Shown piece after piece: positions 56,890 to 64,000 of a DNA stretch of 64,000 nt. The stretch lies in the NCBI GenBank assembly GCA_947462335.1, contig OX381705.1, positions 45,026,175-45,090,174 on the forward strand. The letters are read 5' to 3'. Source of the DNA: Harmothoe impar (lineage: Eukaryota > Annelida > Polychaeta > Phyllodocida > Polynoidae). The translations under genes were made by a program, and so were the position numbers. A model generated the notes under the pieces. The model had not been told where the DNA came from, did no database searches, and saw only the letters and a program-made list of their open reading frames with translations. Each line of letters starts with the position of its first letter. Position 1 is the stretch's first letter.

Positions 56890-58640
56890 ATGAATAGGCT
56901 CTGTGGTGTTAGCTTCAGAAATGCCATCATATGGGTCACCTCGTGCAGCGGACAGCCGGCGCTCAGTGGGTGCCACAGCGTAGGTCGCGTGAGGCAATCA
57001 GTGGGTATGAGTGTATGCGTTCCTCCGTCGTTGGGCCGAAGCAGGACTAAGGACAGAATCGAGAATCGATGTGTTGCGTTGCGTGGTGTAGGCCGAAGCT
57101 AAGAGCAAAGAATACAAAGTAAGAGCCTCTAGTAGCTAGGTGGTTACTCCTTGACGGGAAGCCGCTCTCAGACTCGCCTAGGTCTAGATGTACACCCCGG
57201 GATGTACACATGCAGTCCCGGACAGTAGCCTACACGGGCCACCACTGAGCTAAACCTCGGGGGGGAGGTCAGGTGTTTCTGGTAACAGAAACAGGGTAGT
57301 CAACTCCAAGTTCCCCCTCTGCTTTGAGCATCGCATTCTGGTGAAAATGCATGCATTTGGATCCATTAAAATGCCATAATCTCATGGATTTGAATAATAA
57401 ATCATATTACTGGGATGCAGAACACACAATTTTGCATTAAACTGGAGATATACCCACATTTAGCAAAGTTCCCCCTCTGCTTTGTGTCAACATTGCTGCG
57501 GTCCTTAAAGCACATGGCCTGCATACCTACAACACTGTGGGGAGCAAGGAAAGGACAGGGGTCTGTACACAGGTAGCACAGGTAGCCAAGTGTAGCAGCC
57601 AGACTGGCCCACACTATCCTACCTGACGGTAGGACTAGGACTCTGCTTGGAGACAAAGGTCAGTTGGTGCGCGTGGTAGCCTACACAGTCCAGCGACAAA
57701 GCTAACCAAATCAAGTCACCCTGTTGCTGTTATCTCATCCCCAGACATGTGGTGTGGGGCTCTACACTGAGGAAGGTGGACACCGGTGGACACAACTGGG
57801 TCAAAGGATGGATTAATGGTAAAAGTGTGTGAGTGGCAGACATGGGGATCCAGCTAGCAAGATGTCTTATTGTTCTCTGTAGTCTATCTCTAGACTAGAG
57901 GACAAATTCGAGGCCTATCTGATGTTTATGGCCCTAGACCCCTAAATTCGACATGGCGACATGGGCATTTCTTAAATTCGACATGCGACATGAAGCCTAG
58001 TGACATGCGACATGAGGCTTAAAAAGATAGTGACATGGGACATGGACAGTTCTTAAAATCGACATGGGACATGAGCATTTTTAAGCGACATAGACATGCG
58101 ACATGGCCATTTCTTAAAATCGACATGCGACATGGGGACCCCCCCATCAAGGGCCCCATGTTTGTATACCTAAACAGTGTAAGTTATATCATATATGGAA
58201 GTGTATGTAGCGGACCACCAAAACTTGGACCGGAAAATCACACTACTAAAAGGGAAAAAAAGGTATTTTTCAAAAAAGAGCAAAAGTCGTGATTTTTAGG
58301 CTATTTGTAATACTAATTTAGGGCCTACAATGGTGCCCTATTATCTGCTTTAGATCTATATGAAATAATCGTTGATGCAGGATTTAAAAACATATTACGC
58401 CCGCGTTACGCCCCACCCCTATCCCACCCCGTCCACCTCATGGTGAAGAGTGGTGTCTTTACGTTTTGTGGACCCTCTTAGCATTCGTTACTCTTTGGTG
58501 CAAGACTGAGTACGAACTGTCACGATTCGGAGCCGTCAGTTTACATTTAGGCACGGTCGCAGCTGGTCGGAGTAGCTTGGGAGCAATCTCGTCGTTTATT
58601 GCTAGTAGCTTCACACTTATTTTATAGGCCAGAGTTATAG
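56890..58640. other. Upstream region of the CDO1 gene with a GACATG repeat cluster
   Basis: 57930-58140 holds many CGACATG(C/G)GACATG words, related to 17.6 kb and 60.0 kb. Otherwise no feature. The CDO1 promoter presumably lies within the last few hundred bases, but no clear TATA box was seen. Confidence 0.45.
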
Positions 58641-58649
58641 ACATTCATA

Positions 58650-58837
58650 ATGGAATCCCTCGCGTATTCAGACGAAAAGCTGGTCACAGCTCCAAGAAAT
58701 TTGGACGAATTGATCGCCGAATTACACAAAGTATTTAACGAAGAACGAGTGAACGTGGAATATGTGAAGGCTTTGCTCGAATCCTACAGAAGTAACCCCA
58801 AAGACTGGAAGAAATATGCCAAATGGGACCCTCACAG
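58650..58837 (+). CDS. CDO1: Cysteine dioxygenase type 1, first coding exon (partial gene)
   Basis: 188 nt, ATG to CACAG before donor GTTTGT (58838), phase 2 out, 62 codons. The product should be the cytosolic iron enzyme that oxidises cysteine to cysteine sulfinate. The sequence NLDELIAELHKVFNEERVNV, then KALLESYRSNPKDW and YAKWDPHR, aligns along its length with the N-terminus of animal CDO1 (LADLIRILHQLF..VNVEEV..YESDPTEW..YAKFDQYR). Catalytic histidines and the Cys-Tyr cofactor lie in later exons outside the window. The tyrosine-recombinase element at 60-64 kb would be in intron 1. The donor GTTTGT is weak but in the right place. Confidence 0.85.
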
Positions 58838-59050
58838 GTTTGTCTTTTGACCATAGAGATATAAAAGCACAAGTATGTTAATTATCACGTTTACGGCGAT
58901 CGAATGTAGCCTTTAGTACCGGTATTTTAGATTGTTCCGACCTTGGCCTTGGTGGTAGGCTTGGTTGGTGTCATGGAGTCGTTCCGTGGGCTCGACCGCA
59001 AACAACCAATCAGGCGGCCAGCTGATGTGGCCGACTTTATACGCACCAAA

Positions 59051-59140
59051 ATGTGGTGCAAATAGTGGCGCTTAGGCCTATACGCACCAACCGCGGTTGG
59101 TGCATAGCCTAAGCGCCACTATTTGCACCAAACGGGACTC
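59051..59140. repeat. Near-perfect palindrome, ~40-bp arms
   Basis: TGGTGCAAATAGTGGCGCTTAGG at 59052 is repeated in inverse up to about 59139, and the centre is GCACCAACCGCGGTTGGTGC, itself a perfect palindrome. One small asymmetry (CTATAC versus ATAG) lies between. Confidence 0.85.
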
Positions 59141-59268
59141 TGTGATTTTAAACATTTTCCAATCAGCTCTATAGGCCTAAGCTGTCATTAAAGAGGCATT
59201 ACAATTTGTATTCATTTAAAGCCGGGCTATATGAAATCTATATGTAGGCCCCTATGGGTCAATATGGC

Positions 59269-59700
59269 CTGTGTAGATGTAGCCACTCTCGTACCCCTAC
59301 TAAGCCTCCCGATCCTCTCACGTCAGTAGGGCTACTGGGCGACCCCCATTCATTTCGGGGGGGAAATTTTCAAAAGGGTGGCCTGCATTGAAAACATTAA
59401 CTATGGCCTTCATTTGAAAAATATTTAGATAGATTTAGGGCTCACCTATGCGGCCTGCACCAATTTAGATGTGAATATAGCCGTTTTATAAGCATCATTA
59501 GCTCATTTCTAAACTCCATCAGGCTCAACAAGTAGTGGCGGCCATTTTGATGTCCATATGACGTACCATGTTGTCATGGTGATATATAGCAAGTGCCCGC
59601 AAAACTTAGATACGGTGCAGTCAGTCTGTAAATTCCTCCGGATACAGACTGATACTCATTCTAGTGTAGATGTAGCCACTCTCGTACCCCTACTAAGCCT
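59269..59700. repeat. Direct duplications of GTGTAGATGTAGCCACTCTC
   Basis: A 37-38-bp block beginning GTGTAGATGTAGCCACTCTC and ending CTAAGCCT occurs at about 59270 and 59663. A second block, GGATACAGACTGATACTCAT and onward to GTGTAGATG, occurs at about 59640 and 59714. Confidence 0.7.
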
Positions 59701-60039
59701 AGTACATATAGCCGGATACAGACTGATACTCATTCTAGTGTAGATGGCAAATGGCCTGTGTAAGATCTCGCGACACAGGCCATATTGGCCTGTGTGTGTA
59801 AAAAGTTTTCGGCAACACTGTATAAAGTACAAACCTTCTAATAAAATAACAAAGTAATTTGTCTTTGGCACTAGATATAAATATGCTGGTACCTTAAGTC
59901 AATTTTTTTAATTGAAAAATTCCAGTGTCGAAAAAATAATAGATGGGCGAAAATTTTTTTTTTTTTTGTTTTTCCACATAAAAGGTAGGCTATAGTAGTG
60001 CCTCTACATGGGTCCCCACAATTTTGACCGTGTCGCCGT

Positions 60040-60494
60040 GTCAATTTTTAGTACAAAAGGGCCGTGTCGCCGTGTCGATTTTTATCCAATACACTGTCCA
60101 TGTCCGTCGATTTTTTAAAAGTATACAAAATATACCAAGTGCCCCCCTCCCCCCTTCACCCCGGGCAAAGCATTGTCACACCTACTGCAGGTGTGAGAAT
60201 GCTGCTCGGACTAGGTGTGAGAGCCTACCAGCATACAGCATTTCATAACAATTATGAAATGCTGTATGCTGGTAGGTATGCCGTGTCGATTTTTAGTACA
60301 AAAGGGCCGTGTCGCCGTGTCGATTTTTATCCAATACACTGTCCATGTCCGTTGATTTTTAAAAAGTATACAAAATATACCAAGTGCCCCCCTCCCCCCT
60401 TCACCCCGGGCAAAGCATTCTCACACCTACTGCAGGTGTGAGAATGCTGCTCGGACTAGGTGTGAGAGCCTACCAGCATACAGCATTTCATAAC
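60040..60494 (+). repeat. Two ~211-bp direct repeats before the YR element ORFs
   Basis: Copies 60040-60250 and 60284-60494 are nearly identical (each with TATACAAAATATACCAAGTG, a C-run and ACTGCAGGTGTGAGAATGC, ending CAGCATTTCATAAC). The 33 bases between include an inverted copy of the unit's end (TTATGAAATGCTGTATGCTG). They may be terminal repeats of the element, but the right-hand partner is outside the window. Confidence 0.7.
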
Positions 60495-60618
60495 TTACCC
60501 ACTGTTATGCATTGCCTACACTGTGTCCATCGATTTTATGCATAGGTTTTATGTGTCTGTCCATTTTTATTTCAAAGATTTCGATCGTGTTTTCGCAAAA
60601 CGCAACTATAACTACCTA

Positions 60619-60680
60619 CGTGCGGCCGCCGCCATCTTGTGTGTACTACGTCATTTCCGGCGCGGCCATATTGGTTTCTA
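60619..60680 (+). promoter_or_regulatory. YY1, CRE-half and ETS motifs upstream of the YR element gag
   Basis: CCGCCGCCATCTTG (about 60626-60639), TACGTCA (60646-60652), ATTTCCGG (60653-60660) and GGCCATATTGG (60664-60674) lie within 60 bp, 110-160 bp before the gag ATG. This resembles a TATA-less housekeeping promoter. Confidence 0.5.
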
Positions 60681-60784
60681 TGACGACCCTTCTTTCGCCA
60701 TCGACTTTGAATCAACCCCGGCGGTTTCAGCTTGTTCTGGTTGTAATCTCTTCATATTTTAAGTTTTAACCATCCATCGCCACC

Positions 60785-61768
60785 ATGCTTCGCCGTGGAA
60801 CGAGGAAAAGCACCAGTCGTTATGCTAAAGGGAGGATTGCTTCACCAGAGCCGGAACGGGTGCCGTCTGGGAGGAAAACAAAGTCCGGTCGAAAATCAAA
60901 AGGCCAGTCACCTCCAACGTTTGACCTTGGCTCTGCCATTCAACACTTCGACGGCAGAGTAGCTGAGGTAGAAAGGTCAGTTAAAGAAGCCATGGAAGTT
61001 GTCAACAGTCTAGCCTACACTTTCGGCGGGGATGGAGGTGCCGGCCGTGATAGGGATTACTCTCCCCATGGCTCGGTCGCCGCCTCTCGTCGTTCAGCTT
61101 CACTGGGCTCCAGAGTCTCCACTTCCAGAGGTCACTCATCGCGGTCCTCTTCCCGTAGCAGAAGCGGGAATAGGAGGAGTCGCCATGGCAGTCGTCATCG
61201 TCGTCACAGATCATCTAGACCGGGTAAATACGATGCCATCAATTTTCTGGAGGAGGGTGAGAAAGTGAACACTGTTGATCAACTGTTCCTTGCCAACCTC
61301 CTCCAGATAAAATCTGTAAACTCCAGAGGTGATGATGTTGGCCCTTTCCTGTGCCATCTTATCTTCATGTTCCGCAAGAATGAGACCCGCCTCTTTAAGC
61401 CTAAGGCCCTCATCTCCTATGACAAGGCCATCAAGGACAAGGCCAACAAGGACGGCCCCAAGGTCATGCTCGATAGTGACCTACATACTGCCCTGAGTAG
61501 CTTCTGCTATGAGAATACTTGGGCGGCCAATGCTGCTTCCGCCGCCGGCCCCTCCAAGTCAAAGGCCAAGTCCTCCAAGAAGCCCTCCTCAGGGGGCACC
61601 ACATCATGCAACAACTGGAATTACGCTGCAGATGGCTGCCGCAACAGTTCATGCAAGTATCCCCATGTCTGCCGCACATGTAGGTCACCCACTCACACGG
61701 TCAACGAGTGTACCTCTAAGCCGGAGGCCTCCTCCAGCGGCAACAACAACAACAACAGCAGTAAGTGA
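60785..61768 (+). CDS. YR retrotransposon Gag
   Basis: 327 aa, ATG at 60785 in a Kozak-like CACCATG, stop TGA at 61766-61768. Basic N-terminus with a serine/arginine-rich block (SSRSRSGNRRSRHGSRHRRH, about 118-137). A helical domain follows (FLEEGEKVNTVDQLFLANLL, about 160-180). Near the C-terminus is a Cys/His cluster with CNNWN..GCRNSSCKYPH (CCCH-like) followed by a CCHC knuckle CRTCRSPTHTVNEC. It ends in an asparagine/serine run. Confidence 0.8.
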   Translation: MLRRGTRKSTSRYAKGRIASPEPERVPSGRKTKSGRKSKGQSPPTFDLGSAIQHFDGRVAEVERSVKEAMEVVNSLAYTFGGDGGAGRDRDYSPHGSVAASRRSASLGSRVSTSRGHSSRSSSRSRSGNRRSRHGSRHRRHRSSRPGKYDAINFLEEGEKVNTVDQLFLANLLQIKSVNSRGDDVGPFLCHLIFMFRKNETRLFKPKALISYDKAIKDKANKDGPKVMLDSDLHTALSSFCYENTWAANAASAAGPSKSKAKSSKKPSSGGTTSCNNWNYAADGCRNSSCKYPHVCRTCRSPTHTVNECTSKPEASSSGNNNNNSSK

Positions 61769-63649
61769 AGTTGTATTGGTGCCCCCTCCCCCGCCTCTCC
61801 ACCGGCCAGCAGGCCTCCCAGTGACATCACACTAAGCCCGGATTCAGGCTTGTTTACGGTTAATTGTGACGCTTACACTGCGGGGTTGAGGTTGGGCACC
61901 ACTTCTGATCCAGGCATGGTCAGTTCACTATCTAGCAGCCCAGGTGAACCAGTATTGTTGTATTCTGTTTGTTGCACTGACTCCCCGTTGATTGATGTCT
62001 ACGACTCCTGTGTTAGGGGGGAATGTACTTGTGTTCACTACATAGGGGGCAGGCTTGCCAGTTTAAAGCCCTGTAGAGCTGCGGACTATCTGTATGGTTT
62101 CAACCCTGTAACCACCATCACCGACTCACAGTGTCACTACCTGTGGTCAGGACTTACCTCGGGCTTTAAAATCGTGGATGACGATTGTCCAGCCGCATAT
62201 GAGTGTGGCAACTATGAGTCCATCTTGAGTGGCCCTTTTGGAGGCCAAATGACTGATATCATCCGCCAGGAGCTCCTGGAGGAGAAAGTGTCTAGAGTCC
62301 CCTATAAGCCCACTTGTATCCACTCACTAGGGGCGGTGGAGAAAGCAAACGGGAAGCTCCGGCCCATAACTGACTGCAGCCGCCCCAAGTCAGGCTGCAT
62401 AAACAGTTACATGAAGACGACCTACAAGCCATTTGTGTACAACTCAGTCCAGGATGTAGTCAACATACTACACCCTATGGACCATATGTGTGTCGTAGAT
62501 ATATCGTCAGCGTACCGCTCTGTCAACGTCCACGCTTCTCAAGTGGATTTCCAGGGTTTCTCCTGGGATGCTGGTGAGGGCCCGGAACTGTTTGTTGATG
62601 CCAGGTTGTGCTTCGGTCTCCGTTCAGCGCCCAATATCTTCAGCGCTATATCTGACTTTGTGGTCGCCATAGTGAAGTTGCATGGCGTACACAATGTCAT
62701 CAACTATCTTGACGACTTCATAATAGTAGCGGACACCTACCAGGAGTGCCTACGTCAAAGAAATATCCTCACCGACACTTTGGGTTTCCTAGGTTTCACT
62801 GTGTCCTGGAATAAGGTCACCGACCCCTCGAGGCGCACCACCTTTCTCGGCATTACAATAGACAGTGTTGACATGAGTCTCAGTCTGCCTCAGGCCAAGC
62901 TAGACAGTCTCAAGTCCTCCATTCAAGCTGTCTACAGTGACTCTTACATCAGCAAGAAAACCCTCCAGAGCATTGGGGGCCAGATGAGCTTCTGTTCTAC
63001 AGTCATCAAAGGGGGCCGGACCTTCAGTCGGCGTCTCTTTGACATGTGCATGGGCGCCAACAGGAGAGGCATGGTCAAAGTCAAGAGAGACATTCAGAAG
63101 GACTTCCAATGGTGGATCAACTTTTGTGAAGTCTTCAATGGCCGCGCCCTCATACCCAAACCAGCTGCTCACACCCCCATCACCTCTGACTCATCTTCCA
63201 AAGGTTTCGGGGCATGGTGTGGTAAAGACTGGCTATATGGCAAGTGGAAGGATATACCTGAGTTCGACTTCCACTCAAGCTGTTCACACCATGTTGCTGG
63301 CCCACTCTCTCACCCAGTGGAGAAAAACATTAATGTCTATGAGCTTTGGCCCGTGCTCGTAGGCATTAAGCGCTGGGGGTCGGCACTCAAAGACTGCCAA
63401 GTGACCATCGTCACCGACAACATGCAGGTGTTGGCGATGATCAACACCGGCCGCAGCCATAACCACACCTGCATGTTGTGGTTGCGTGACCTGTATTGGT
63501 GTTGCTTCTGCATGAACATCGACCTCCATGCGATCTACATTCGCTCCAAGGACAATCACCTTGCTGATGCCCTTTCTAGGCTAGCCTACAAAGGTGTCCC
63601 CAAGAAGTGTAAGGACCTCCTGGCTGCCAAACTAATGTGCTGCTATTGA
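61769..63649 (+). CDS. YR retrotransposon reverse transcriptase / RNase H
   Basis: In the same frame as gag, open without a stop from just after the gag TGA to TGA at 63647-63649, so gag and RT are separated by a single UGA. The first candidate non-AUG start is about 61850. Counting from 61850: RT motifs RPITDCSRPKSG, VVDISSAYRSV, LCFGLRSAPNIFS and YLDD (286-289), then RNase H ITSDSSSKGFGAWCG and VTIVTDNMQVLAMINTGRS, ending HLADALSRLAY. This is a DIRS/Ngaro-type RT. It has no methyltransferase-like extension, unlike the element at 37.8-39.7 kb. Confidence 0.85.
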   Translation, partial: SCIGAPSPASPPASRPPSDITLSPDSGLFTVNCDAYTAGLRLGTTSDPGMVSSLSSSPGEPVLLYSVCCTDSPLIDVYDSCVRGECTCVHYIGGRLASLKPCRAADYLYGFNPVTTITDSQCHYLWSGLTSGFKIVDDDCPAAYECGNYESILSGPFGGQMTDIIRQELLEEKVSRVPYKPTCIHSLGAVEKANGKLRPITDCSRPKSGCINSYMKTTYKPFVYNSVQDVVNILHPMDHMCVVDISSAYRSVNVHASQVDFQGFSWDAGEGPELFVDARLCFGLRSAPNIFSAISDFVVAIVKLHGVHNVINYLDDFIIVADTYQECLRQRNILTDTLGFLGFTVSWNKVTDPSRRTTFLGITIDSVDMSLSLPQAKLDSLKSSIQAVYSDSYISKKTLQSIGGQMSFCSTVIKGGRTFSRRLFDMCMGANRRGMVKVKRDIQKDFQWWINFCEVFNGRALIPKPAAHTPITSDSSSKGFGAWCGKDWLYGKWKDIPEFDFHSSCSHHVAGPLSHPVEKNINVYELWPVLVGIKRWGSALKDCQVTIVTDNMQVLAMINTGRSHNHTCMLWLRDLYWCCFCMNIDLHAIYIRSKDNHLADALSRLAYKGVPKKCKDLLAAKLMCCY

Positions 63650-63655
63650 TTTCCA

Positions 63656-64000
63656 GGTGCTTCGGTCCATGAGCTTCAAGTTCTACAAGAGTCGTTTCAG
63701 CGGGCGGCCCTAGCTCCTGCTACCAGAAGGGCTAGGAAGTTCCAGATGCGGACATATTATTCTACCTCCCACCATTCCCCTGCTCTTCAAAACAAGCATG
63801 CCTCTATGTAACTCACCTGGCCTCCAGGTTATCACCAACCTCTGTGGCCTCCTACATGTCCGCTGTATGGTCCTACCAGCGTGCAAAGGGCCTACCATCT
63901 TATGAGAATGACTATGTACTCCATGCTACTCTTAGGGGTATTGCTCGGAAGAGGTCTAAACCAAAGGTGGTAAGGTACGCCATAACTCCAGCGGATCTTA
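63656..64000 (+). pseudogene. Start of a tyrosine recombinase, apparently frameshifted, cut by window end
   Basis: One frame reads VHELQVLQESFQRAALAPAT until a stop near 63810. A second frame then reads ACLYVTHLASRLSPTSVASY and SAVWSYQRAKGLPSYENDYV, the N-terminal core-binding domain of phage-integrase-like recombinases. A small indel between about 63745 and 63785 would join them. The catalytic domain is outside the window. Confidence 0.6.

Larger units (their letters stand above)
60040..64000 (+). mobile_element. Second tyrosine-recombinase retrotransposon (Ngaro/DIRS-like), cut by window end
   Basis: The plus strand encodes, in order, a Gag with CCHC finger, an RT/RNase H of DIRS type and the start of a tyrosine recombinase. 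There is no DDE integrase. The RT is clearly different from the nested DIRS at 36-41 kb. The left limit is uncertain; repeats begin near 60040. Confidence 0.8.

Overview
The window is animal nuclear DNA: spliced coding exons with GT-AG introns, very short micro-exons, long AT-rich introns and a dense load of eukaryotic transposable elements. The element mix (Gypsy LTR, DIRS-type tyrosine-recombinase, several non-LTR families, many MITEs) and the host genes suggest a marine invertebrate, perhaps a deuterostome. The sequence alone does not fix the species.

Host genes. A minus-strand gene (exons 1481-1403 and 310-201, continuing off the left edge) lies head to head with a plus-strand gene starting at 2123. 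That gene and a second one starting at 19434 share the same opening motif, exon phases and acidic micro-exons. Both resemble FYB1/PRAM1-type scaffold adaptors (proline/lysine-rich, with tyrosine motifs). The first has two copies of a 32-nt exon encoding ENYDDCIV and appears to end at 14670. The second probably ends near 43296 and carries a 17-kb transposon nest in an intron. At 58650 begins the first coding exon of a cysteine dioxygenase (CDO1) gene.

Transposons. At 25136-42037 sits a young Gypsy element: 437-bp LTRs differing at one base, gag, pol, and an unusual third 830-aa ORF with C2H2-like zinc fingers. Gag and pol are joined by a canonical -1 frameshift site. A DIRS element (36087-41535, minus strand) is nested inside it, with gag, RT/RNase H and tyrosine recombinase. 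At 45569-48986 is a small LTR element with a perfect 5-bp target duplication, whose single ORF fuses gag-protease to an integrase tail without reverse transcriptase. At 60040-64000, inside the presumed first CDO1 intron, is a second tyrosine-recombinase retrotransposon, cut by the window edge, whose gag and RT frames are separated by one in-frame UGA. Decayed LINE copies lie at 7.8, 11.7-13.6, 45.2 and 49.0-52.2 kb.

Repeats. 52.5-54.0 kb holds a ~400-bp satellite with a 30-bp perfect palindrome, and 54.2-56.8 kb a 69-bp minisatellite. Numerous MITEs and fold-back hairpins fill the introns. No tRNA, rRNA or CRISPR gene was found.
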